Source: an uncultured Anaerolineae bacterium
Lineage (GTDB): Bacteria > Chloroflexota > Anaerolineae > B4-G1 > DUEL01
Reading direction: 5' to 3'
Length of the DNA: 5,811 bases
Assembly: GCA_937942115.1 (NCBI GenBank)
Contig: CALDFY010000045.1
Location: 1 to 5,811, forward strand
Part shown: one piece after another, positions 1-4,957 of the stretch
How positions within the stretch are numbered: the first letter of the stretch is position 1
How the letters are laid out: the number at the start of each line of letters is the position of its first letter
Program-made: the position numbers and the translations under genes
Notes under the pieces: model-generated
Told to the model about the DNA's origin: nothing
Seen by the model: only the letters and a program-made list of their open reading frames with translations
Databases searched by the model: none

Positions 1-31
1 AAAGCCCAATGGCCCTAACTTTTTCGGCGCG

Positions 32-78
32 CTGGCCTCACCCCTCCCCCGGCTCCCCCATAGGCGTTAACTTAAGGG
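32..78 (+). repeat. Left arm of long inverted repeat
   Basis: This arm is the partner of 472-518. The inner 24 bases (55-78) are an exact reverse complement of 472-495. The outer 23 bases (32-54) pair imperfectly with 496-518: both are runs of C (left) or G (right) interrupted at slightly different places, ending in a CTC-containing tip. Confidence 0.85.
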
Positions 79-110
79 TGGCTTCGGCTCTCCGCTTCCC
101 GCCGCCTCGG

Positions 111-269
111 GCGCCGATGGGAAATCGGCCTCCCCTGGGGGCAACCGCAAGGGTTGCCCCTGCGCTTTGCGCCAGGCGTCAACCTGCGTTGACGCCTCCC
201 TGGAGGGACGGCGCAGGCCGTCCTCTGGCCGGAGGCCCAGGGAGGCTGACTTTCAGTCAGCGCTCCCCT
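111..269 (+). repeat. Hairpin-array unit, copy 1
   Basis: This is the first of two tandem units. Its first 86 bases (111-196) match 270-355 with only four substitutions. It folds into an ordered series of short hairpins: 113-118/124-129 (6 bp); 138-146/152-160 (9 bp, loop GCAAG); 174-183/188-197 (10 bp perfect, loop CTGC); 206-212/217-223 (7 bp, loop GCAG); 227-230/234-237 (4 bp, triloop); 245-251/255-261 (7 bp, triloop). Nearly every base lies in a palindrome, so the sequence gives spurious open frames on both strands. The function is unknown. Similar short GC-rich palindromes are widespread in intergenic DNA of several bacterial phyla. Confidence 0.8.
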
Positions 270-451
270 GCGCCGATGGGAAATCGGCCTCCCCTGGGGG
301 CAACCGCAAGGGTTGCCCCTACGCTTCGCGCCGGGCATCAACCTGCGTTGACGCCCTTCTCGGGAGGTCGGCGAAGGCCGACCTTGTTGCGAACGAAGTG
401 AAGGGACCCGGCCGAAGGCCCAAAGAGGCTGGCTTCAGTCAGCGCCCGAGG
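270..451 (+). repeat. Hairpin-array unit, copy 2
   Basis: This second tandem unit has the same hairpins in the same order as copy 1: 272-277/283-288; 297-305/311-319; 333-342/347-356 (one A/C mismatch); 365-372/377-384 (8 bp, loop GAAG); 410-413/417-420 (triloop GAA); 428-433/438-443 (one G-T pair). It is about 20 bp longer than copy 1 because of an insert around 385-408 containing GCGAACGAAGTGAAG. Some differences from copy 1 are compensatory within stems, for example A174-T197 to G333-C356 and A208-T221 to T368-A381. Confidence 0.8.
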
Positions 452-471
452 GGCGACCCAACTGGCGCAGC

Positions 472-518
472 CCCTTAAGTTAACGCCTATGGGGGGCAGG
501 GGGTGGGGGTGAGGGCAG
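472..518 (-). repeat. Right arm of long inverted repeat
   Basis: This is the reverse-complement partner of 32-78. It starts with CCCTTAAGTTAACGCC and continues into a G-rich outer half. That outer half is also a G-quadruplex candidate, listed separately. Confidence 0.85.
491..515 (+). other. G-quadruplex-type motif in right inverted-repeat arm
   Basis: Four G-runs of 6, 5, 5 and 3 are separated by CA, T and TGA. This fits the standard G3+N1-7 intramolecular quadruplex pattern on the plus strand. The mirror arm at 32-59 has only three runs of three or more G on its minus strand plus a GG, so the strong motif is on one side only. The motif is seen directly; formation of a quadruplex is inferred. 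Confidence 0.6.
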
Positions 519-531
519 AACGTCCGCCAGC

Positions 532-627
532 AAAAGTGTCACCAATGATGAACCATCCCGAAAATCTTTTTATTGCCGTGTTCATCCTGTTTATCCGCGT
601 TTTCCGCGTCCCATCTGAAAAGTGTCA
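532..627. repeat. Degenerate short-period repeat bracketed by 10-bp direct repeats
   Basis: AAAAGTGTCA occurs at 532-541 and again at 618-627. Between them (roughly 570-612) lies a degenerate 9-11-base periodic tract with repeated TTCATCC, TTTATCCGCG and TTTCCGCG words. The same kind of ACGG/GCGGA words appears at 2512-2545 in the opposite orientation. There is no coding frame. It may be an inserted repeat with a duplicated 10-bp target, or the direct repeats may be chance. Confidence 0.45.
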
Positions 628-645
628 GGTAGCCAGAACGCAGGC

Positions 646-674
646 TTGACTTTTCGGCCCAGAGGGGGTAAAAT
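646..674 (+). promoter_or_regulatory. Sigma-70-type promoter for the FmdB-family gene
   Basis: A -35 box TTGACT (646-651) and a -10 box TAAAAT (669-674) are separated by exactly 17 bp, close to the housekeeping consensus. Transcription would begin near 681, giving a leader of about 13 nt. The -10 box sits in the loop of a GGGGG/CCCCC inverted repeat (664-668 and 676-680), which could be an operator or could melt as a small hairpin. Confidence 0.7.
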
Positions 675-683
675 TCCCCCTGC

Positions 684-689
684 GAGGTG
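684..689 (+). promoter_or_regulatory. Ribosome binding site, FmdB-family gene
   Basis: GAGGTG lies 4 nt before the ATG at 694. Together with the promoter ending at 674, it excludes the upstream in-frame ATG at 622 as the real start. Confidence 0.65.
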
Positions 690-693
690 TGGG

Positions 694-924
694 ATGCCCC
701 TGTACGAGTATATCTGCCAGGAATGCCAGCGCCGTTTTGACGCGCTGCGGCCGATGTCCAGCGCCGATGCTCCCATTGCCTGCCCGTATTGCGGCAGCCA
801 GGAGACCCGGCGGGCCATTTCTCTGTTCGCGGCCATCGGCAGCGGAGGGGTCATCGCCGGCAGCGGCTCTTCCTGCTCCTCCTGCTCGGCCGTTTCCTGC
901 GCCGGTTGCGGTTCCCGCCGGTAG
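694..924 (+). CDS. FmdB-family zinc-ribbon protein
   Basis: This is a 76-residue protein beginning MPLYEYICQEC, the hallmark start of the FmdB/Zn-ribbon_8 family. Two CxxC knuckles, C8-x2-C11 and C30-x2-C33 (CPYCGS), should bind one zinc ion. After residue 45 comes a Gly/Ser-rich linker and a tail with two further CxxC pairs (C61/C64 and C69/C72), as in many short family members. The family name comes from a proposed regulator of formamidase expression, but the role of most members is unknown, so no gene symbol is assigned. An in-frame ATG lies 24 codons upstream, but promoter, leader and ribosome binding site all point to 694. It stands alone on the plus strand and converges with the yrdC-type gene. 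The family call is firm; the function is not. Confidence 0.88.
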   Translation: MPLYEYICQECQRRFDALRPMSSADAPIACPYCGSQETRRAISLFAAIGSGGVIAGSGSSCSSCSAVSCAGCGSRR

Positions 925-930
925 ACTCTC

Positions 931-980
931 AAAAAATAGGCCGGGGGTACGGTGTGTTCCCGTACCCCCGGCCTGTTTTT
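931..980. terminator. Bidirectional intrinsic terminator
   Basis: A perfect 15-bp GC-rich stem (938-952 with 960-974, loop TGTGTTC) is followed by GTTTTT on the plus strand and preceded by AAAAAAT. It therefore has a U-tract when transcribed from either side. It lies between the converging FmdB-family gene (stop at 924) and the yrdC-type gene (stop at 1007) and probably ends both transcripts. Confidence 0.9.
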
Positions 981-1006
981 GGGAGGACACCCCCCTCGCC
1001 GTTGTC

Positions 1007-1642
1007 CTACAACTCCCGACGGATTAACCCCAGAGCCCCCCGAATGTCCACCTCGGAGACGGGGCCCTCCCGCACCACCACAGGCGGCCATCGGGTGCAA
1101 TCCACCACCGTAGAGGCGGATCCAATGGAGACCCATCCGCCGTCAATCACCAGGTCTACTTCGGGACCCAGTTGCGATAGCACTTCCTGCGCGTTCCGGG
1201 CGGCCGGATGACCGGGGAGGTTCGCGCTGGTGGCCGCCAGCGCGCCCCCGGCCGCCCGGATCAGCGCCTGGGCCAAGGGCAGGGCCGGCAGGCGAATGCC
1301 CACCCGGGGCCCCTCCCCGATTTCCGGCCGCACCGCCTCGGTGCGCGGCAACATCAGGGTCACGGGTCCGGGCCAGAAGCGCTCGGCCAGCGGCCGGGCG
1401 GCTTCCGGCAGTATGGCGAAACGGGGGAGTTCTTCGGGGTCGGCCAGGAGCAAGGCGATGAATGCGCCGTCGTCCCGGCCCTTGATCTGCCCCATCCGGC
1501 GCAGGGCCTCGGTACAGGTGGGGAGGGCGGAGAGGCCATACACCGTGTCGGTCGGAAGGGCGACCAGTCCCCCGGCCCGCCAAACGGCCAGGGCCTGTTC
1601 TATAACATTGGGCTCTTCTGCCCGGACGATTCGGGGCGTCAC
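1007..1642 (-). CDS. L-threonylcarbamoyladenylate synthase (YrdC/TsaC/Sua5 family)
   Basis: This protein makes threonylcarbamoyl-AMP from threonine, bicarbonate and ATP, the first step of the t6A37 modification in ANN-decoding tRNAs; it is cytosolic. It has 211 residues, the short single-domain form without the C-terminal Sua5 domain. Visible motifs are PTDTVYGL (30-37), KGR (54-56), WPGPVTL (90-96), GIRLPA (115-120), ATSAN followed by LPGHPA (137-147), STVVD (177-181) and REG (191-193), in the family order. The start is GTG at 1642, overlapping the prmC stop in a GTGA, with GGAGGT six bases upstream inside the prmC coding region. This implies translational coupling. The gene ends at the bidirectional terminator. 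tsaC, yrdC or sua5 would all be used as its name, so the symbol is left blank. Confidence 0.93.
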   Translation of the reverse strand: MTPRIVRAEEPNVIEQALAVWRAGGLVALPTDTVYGLSALPTCTEALRRMGQIKGRDDGAFIALLLADPEELPRFAILPEAARPLAERFWPGPVTLMLPRTEAVRPEIGEGPRVGIRLPALPLAQALIRAAGGALAATSANLPGHPAARNAQEVLSQLGPEVDLVIDGGWVSIGSASTVVDCTRWPPVVVREGPVSEVDIRGALGLIRREL

Positions 1643-2517
1643 AGAACGACCTCCAGTATCCGGTCCCGGCCCGCCAGGTCGGGGTGAATCCGGACCTGCG
1701 CCTCTGGGAACGCCGCGCGGGCCAGGGCGGCCACAGCGGGGCCCTGGGCGGCGCCGATTTCCACCAGGAGGGCTCCGCCTGGACGCAACACCCGGGCCGC
1801 GTCGCCCAGTAGTCGCCGGATCACCCTCAGCCCCCCCGGCCCGCCGTCCAGCGCCAGACGAGGCTCATGCTCCCGCACCGACATCGGCAGAGATGCCCAT
1901 TCCTCCTCGGCCACGTAGGGCGGATTGCTGACCACCAGGTCCACTGGGCCCTTCAGCGGAGAGGCCAGGTCGGCCTGCAAGAAGCGGATGCGGTCCGCCA
2001 CACCGTGACGGTGGGCATTCGTCGCTGCGACGCGCAGCGCGGCGCGGGAGAGGTCGGTGGCATAGATGCGGGCGCGGGGCAGCCGGACCGCCAGGGCGAC
2101 CGCCACGCACCCGCTCCCGGTCCCCACGTCCACTACGGTTTGGGGGTCTCGTGCCAGGGCCCGCTCCACCAGCGTCTCCGTCTCCGGGCGGGGGATGAGG
2201 ACCTCCGGCGTGACGACGAACTCCAGTCCGAAGAACTCTACCCGGCCGGTGAGGTAGGGGAGGGGGACGCCGGCCCTCCGGCGGGCCAGCAAGTCCCGAT
2301 AGCGGACCCACTCGTCGGCGGTGAGGGGCCGCTCCGGGTGGGCCAGAAGCGCCGTCCGGGTAAGCCCGGTCACGTGGGCCAGCAATACTTCCGCCTCCAG
2401 CCGGGCCGTCTCGGTAGCGGGGGCCAGCAGGGCGGCCCCTTCCCGCAGCGCGGCGGCGATGGTTTCTTCACCCCTGCTGGGGTTGGTGTGCAATAACGGT
2501 TGCCGATTCTGGAACAC
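1639..2517 (-). CDS. prmC: Peptide chain release factor N5-glutamine methyltransferase PrmC (HemK)
   Basis: This cytosolic enzyme transfers a methyl group from S-adenosylmethionine to the glutamine of the GGQ motif in RF1/RF2, allowing efficient peptide release. Numbering from the GTG at 2517 (292 residues), an N-terminal helical release-factor-binding domain (about 20-95) precedes a Rossmann methyltransferase domain. Motifs are IPRPETE (108-114), the SAM-binding DVGTGSG (130-136), ATDLS (153-157), the catalytic NPPY (198-201), EPRLALDGG (218-226) and GRDR (283-286). The start is uncertain. E. coli PrmC aligns from about residue 18 onward, the GTG lies inside a repeat, and no good ribosome binding site precedes it; TTG at 2493 is an alternative. 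prfA, often next to prmC, is not adjacent here. The stop overlaps the next gene by four bases. Confidence 0.95.
   Translation of the reverse strand: MFQNRQPLLHTNPSRGEETIAAALREGAALLAPATETARLEAEVLLAHVTGLTRTALLAHPERPLTADEWVRYRDLLARRRAGVPLPYLTGRVEFFGLEFVVTPEVLIPRPETETLVERALARDPQTVVDVGTGSGCVAVALAVRLPRARIYATDLSRAALRVAATNAHRHGVADRIRFLQADLASPLKGPVDLVVSNPPYVAEEEWASLPMSVREHEPRLALDGGPGGLRVIRRLLGDAARVLRPGGALLVEIGAAQGPAVAALARAAFPEAQVRIHPDLAGRDRILEVVL
1649..1654 (-). promoter_or_regulatory. Ribosome binding site for the yrdC-type gene, inside prmC
   Basis: GGAGGT on the minus strand lies 6 nt before the GTG at 1642 and within the last codons of prmC. It supports the GTG start and coupled translation. Confidence 0.75.
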
Positions 2518-2575
2518 GGATGCTCACGGAAGAACGCGGAAGCATCCCGTTGGGTTCTTTGGGATTCCCGTGTTC
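2512..2575. repeat. Imperfect palindrome / short-period repeat at the prmC 5' end
   Basis: GAACACGG (2512-2519) is repeated inverted as CCGTGTTC (2568-2575), enclosing a smaller inverted pair GATGC/GCATC (2519-2523 and 2542-2546). The left part has periodic ACACGG, TCACGGA, ACGCGGA words like those near 580-612. It overlaps the first codons assigned to prmC, so that N-terminus may be repeat-derived. Confidence 0.5.
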
Positions 2576-2603
2576 GGGGAACGCCGCAAAATGGCGCCGG
2601 GCA

Positions 2604-2648
2604 TAGCGCGGCCTGTTCGCCTGCAGACAGGCCTGGCGGCCTGCGCTA
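2604..2648. repeat. GC-rich palindromic repeat between TPR gene and prmC
   Basis: TAGCGC (2604-2609) and GCGCTA (2643-2648) form the outer arms; GCCTGT (2611-2616) and ACAGGC (2627-2632) form an inner stem. There is no T-tract on the minus strand after it, so it does not look like an intrinsic terminator. An intergenic palindromic repeat is more likely. No clear promoter for prmC is visible in the gap, so read-through from upstream is possible. Confidence 0.5.
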
Positions 2649-2671
2649 CGGGACAAACCGTGTAAGTTCTC

Positions 2672-3595
2672 TCAGGTTAAAAAGGCAATCGGACGGTAGG
2701 TCTTTGGTCCCATTCCGCCGATGATTCTGACATACTGATAAATGACCTTCCCGTCCGAATGTCGGATGAATCGGGTTACCTGGCTATCCTGTACAACGTA
2801 GAAGGGATCGTCCGGCAGGGGGTCGCCGGGCAGGGTGAGAACGTAATCTCCGGCCTGCCCGGCAGGCGGTCGGATTTCCTGCCACACTTGCGGAGGGGTG
2901 GGAAAGACGCAGCAATCAGCCGTCAGGACCAGGGGGTCTTGCAGAGGGATCACCTGGAGGGTTTTCCCGTCCAGCAGCACAGAAGTATCCCGGGCATACT
3001 CTCCCCACAACGTGGCCGTAGACCCATCCATAAGGCCGATAGGGAGGAACAGGGTGAGGCTTCTCTCGTGGGGCTCAGAGGTGATCAGTCTTTCCATCAG
3101 ATGTTGTATCCATACCTTTAACTGATTACATTGGAGGACCCGTTCATTTTGATTGTGCGTCACCCAATACTGACGGGCCGTATCCAGCAACTCTAAAGCC
3201 GCGTGGTATCCATTAAGGGCGGCGAAATGGTCGCCGGTTAAATGGTGGACAAGGGCCAGGTTAAAGGTGGCAATGGCTTCGTTGTGACGTTGATCGGGGC
3301 CGGCCTGCTGGCTGAACACATCGCGGGCTCTGCGGGCCAGGTCACGGGCCAGCGGAGCGCGGCCGGTCCCCCAATAGATGTTGCTCAAAGAAAGGGCCGC
3401 CATCCCCCTGCCGATGGGATGATGCCCCCGACGGGCGACTTCCAGGGCCTCCTGCATCAGCCGCTCTGCTTCTTCCAGATTCCCCCCTTTCAGGAACTCC
3501 AGTCCCAGCGTAACCATCCGTACGGCGGGGAAGTTCTGGCTACTTTCGGTATACAGCATACTGACCGGGATGGCCCACAAAATCCGGTATCTCAT
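2672..3595 (-). CDS. TPR-repeat protein with unrecognised C-terminal domain
   Basis: This 307-residue protein has tetratricopeptide-type helical repeats in its first half: about 24-56 (FLKGGNLEEAERLMQEAL), 65-95 (a weaker repeat around GTGRAPLARDLARRA) and 106-138 (FNLALVHHLTGDHFAAL). A further helix runs to about 172. TPRs are protein-binding scaffolds. The rest (about 178-307) looks beta-rich, with no motif I can name. A short hydrophobic patch at 5-15 is too weak to call a signal peptide. The ATG at 3595 has GGGGGAG four bases upstream. A longer in-frame start at 3628 would take its first 11 residues mostly from an intergenic repeat and is rejected. It lies 75 bp downstream of the SPFH gene on the same strand, suggesting, without proof, a shared role at the membrane. 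Confidence 0.8.
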   Translation of the reverse strand: MRYRILWAIPVSMLYTESSQNFPAVRMVTLGLEFLKGGNLEEAERLMQEALEVARRGHHPIGRGMAALSLSNIYWGTGRAPLARDLARRARDVFSQQAGPDQRHNEAIATFNLALVHHLTGDHFAALNGYHAALELLDTARQYWVTHNQNERVLQCNQLKVWIQHLMERLITSEPHERSLTLFLPIGLMDGSTATLWGEYARDTSVLLDGKTLQVIPLQDPLVLTADCCVFPTPPQVWQEIRPPAGQAGDYVLTLPGDPLPDDPFYVVQDSQVTRFIRHSDGKVIYQYVRIIGGMGPKTYRPIAFLT

Positions 3596-3599
3596 TGTT

Positions 3600-3606
3600 C
3601 TCCCCC
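3600..3606 (-). promoter_or_regulatory. Ribosome binding site of the TPR gene
   Basis: GGGGGAG on the minus strand lies 4 nt before the ATG at 3595. It decides in favour of this start over the ATG at 3628. Confidence 0.65.
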
Positions 3607-3612
3607 TCTTTC

Positions 3613-3666
3613 TCACACGGAGACACAAAGATATTTAATCTTTGCGTTCTTTGTGTCTTTGTGTGA
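3613..3666. repeat. Palindromic CACAAAG-type repeat between SPFH and TPR genes
   Basis: Two 19-base arms (3613-3631 and 3648-3666) are reverse complements except at two positions, which become G-U pairs in a plus-strand transcript. They enclose a 16-base AT-rich loop. The minus strand reads as repeated CACAAAGACACAAAG words. It is markedly more AT-rich than the flanking genes. It has no T-tract as expected of a terminator and no clear promoter. Confidence 0.6.
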
Positions 3667-3670
3667 CATT

Positions 3671-4957
3671 TTACCCTGTCAGCATCCGCTCCTCGCCCAG
3701 GAGTTGCTGGAGCCGTTGGAGGGTGCGGATGGCCTCCGGGGGGAGAAACGCGCGGGTGAAGGGGTCGTAGGACATCAGGCGCAGGGTCTCGGCCAGGCGG
3801 GCCGCCAGCAGGTACGAACGAAGTTCGGTATCGCTGACCGCCACAGATTGGAGTTCCCGGATCAGGGTGATGAGCATCTCCGCCTGGGCTCGCGCCCGCA
3901 CCGCCTCCATCCGCAGCAGTTCCGCCTCCCCCTCCACCCGGGTCGCCGCTGCCTGGCTCTCCCATTCGGCCCGCCAGGTCTCTATCCACTGGGTGGGGAT
4001 TTGCTCGTCCTCCACCTTGATCTCCCCCAGTTGGACGCTCAGGATGCGCGCTCCGACCTTCGGCGCCTCCTGCTGCAACTGCTCCTCCAGACGGCGACGG
4101 ATGACTTCCCGGGGGTGTTCTATCTCATCCCCTGTGGGGCCCAGCAGCCAGTCCAGGTAGTACTCGGCCAGGATGTTGCGCAGAATCCCCTCGGTGAAGC
4201 CCACCACCACCCGTCCTCGCCAGTCCATAGGAGGCCCCTTGAAATCGGGCTCCCGGATCCAGCGGGCCGTCGCAGCCTGGAAGACCGCCTCGGGGGTGAA
4301 CGGATAGGGCTCATCCTCTGTCGGCGGTTTCGGCGCCCCGCCGTTGGGCCGGTCGTCTATCTTGAAGCGGATGTCCGCCTCGCAGATGACTGGGATACCG
4401 TCCCGGGTCATCCCCCTGACCGGGAACGTCCACTGCTGGGGCCGAAGGTCTACGATTTCCCAGACCTTCTCAAACGGTTCCAGGTACGGGTAGTTCTTCG
4501 GTTTGGGGAGATGGGCGCTCAGGACCCGCTCCAGCCGCCCGCACCGCTCCGTCACGACGGCCGAATCGTTGTAGATGACCAGGTACCCCGGGCCGCCCAC
4601 GCGGTGGAGGACGGAATTCTCTCCGGCGGCGATTTTCCCCTCTTTGATCAGCATGTACGGCCCGAACTTCCAGACCCCGAAGATCAGGCGGTAGAGGAAC
4701 GACCCGGCCTCTCCAAGGGTGCGAATCTTGTAGAGCGTTTTGACGAAAGAGGCCGCGACCCGGGCCGCCAGTGCGATAGCGATGAGGCAGGGGAGGGCAT
4801 ACGCGACGCTCAGGGCGGCGAAGAGAAGCGTGTTCGTGGGCCTGCCCCCCTGGGCGATGAGGGCCAGCACCATGCCCAGGATAGTCACCAGAGTGATAAC
4901 CGGGACGGCAAAAATGAGCACCCGCTTCAGGTGTCGGAAGGCCCACTTGGGGGTCAT
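3671..4957 (-). CDS. Membrane-anchored SPFH/band-7 domain protein
   Basis: This 428-residue protein has two predicted transmembrane helices (about 13-35 and 43-68), then a linker and a band-7-like region from about 120 to 330. The region starts GGPGYLVIYNDSAVV and contains VDLRPQ (169-174) and RGMTRDGIPV (181-190), the strands typical of SPFH proteins. A charged, alanine-rich helix follows (about 328-370), probably a coiled coil for oligomerisation, and then a helical tail. SPFH proteins build membrane-associated ring or cage assemblies that organise proteases and other membrane proteins; the partner here is unknown. The ATG at 4957 overlaps the stop of the upstream paralogue (ATGA) and has AGGAGG seven bases before it, so translation of the two is coupled. 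The assignment to a flotillin, HflK/C or stomatin subgroup is not possible by eye. Confidence 0.85.
   Translation of the reverse strand: MTPKWAFRHLKRVLIFAVPVITLVTILGMVLALIAQGGRPTNTLLFAALSVAYALPCLIAIALAARVAASFVKTLYKIRTLGEAGSFLYRLIFGVWKFGPYMLIKEGKIAAGENSVLHRVGGPGYLVIYNDSAVVTERCGRLERVLSAHLPKPKNYPYLEPFEKVWEIVDLRPQQWTFPVRGMTRDGIPVICEADIRFKIDDRPNGGAPKPPTEDEPYPFTPEAVFQAATARWIREPDFKGPPMDWRGRVVVGFTEGILRNILAEYYLDWLLGPTGDEIEHPREVIRRRLEEQLQQEAPKVGARILSVQLGEIKVEDEQIPTQWIETWRAEWESQAAATRVEGEAELLRMEAVRARAQAEMLITLIRELQSVAVSDTELRSYLLAARLAETLRLMSYDPFTRAFLPPEAIRTLQRLQQLLGEERMLTG

Larger units (their letters stand above)
32..518. repeat. Hairpin-rich element bounded by long inverted repeats (MITE-like)
   Basis: A non-coding block of about 490 bp is bounded by 47-bp imperfect inverted repeats at 32-78 and 472-518. 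The inner 24 bp of each arm (55-78 and 472-495) match perfectly and include GTTAACTTAAGGG. The symmetry extends inward: CCTCGGGCGC at 105-114 is inverted at 442-451. Between the arms lie two tandem copies of a multi-hairpin unit. No transposase or convincing coding frame is present, so a non-autonomous mobile element or structured intergenic repeat fits best. No target-site duplication is obvious next to the arms. The conserved part is the inner rather than the outer end of each arm, which is unusual for a classical MITE. The alternative is a purely structural DNA or RNA repeat. The inverted symmetry is seen directly; mobility is inferred. Confidence 0.7.

Noticed and set aside
111..451. Possible CRISPR array
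   Set aside because: There are only two copies, the unit is about 160-180 bp, and there are no spacers between short identical repeats.
9..478. Overlapping open frames on both strands through the hairpin element
   Set aside because: Their translations simply repeat the palindromic units (the same PMGNRPPLGATARVAP block twice) and have no homology-like features or ribosome binding site.
1230..1931. A 233-codon plus-strand open frame opposite yrdC and prmC
   Set aside because: Its product is Arg/Pro/Gly-rich and without motifs, while the opposite strand encodes two well-conserved enzymes.
2604..2648. Intrinsic terminator after the TPR gene
   Set aside because: The stem is interrupted and no T-tract follows on the minus strand.
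3596..3628. Extended start of the TPR gene at 3628
   Set aside because: The 11 extra residues are mostly repeat sequence, and the ATG at 3595 has a good GGGGGAG at proper spacing.
3596..3670. A promoter for the TPR gene (TAAATA-like -10 in the AT-rich loop)
   Set aside because: No acceptable -35 box lies at the right spacing, and the AT content is explained by the palindromic repeat.
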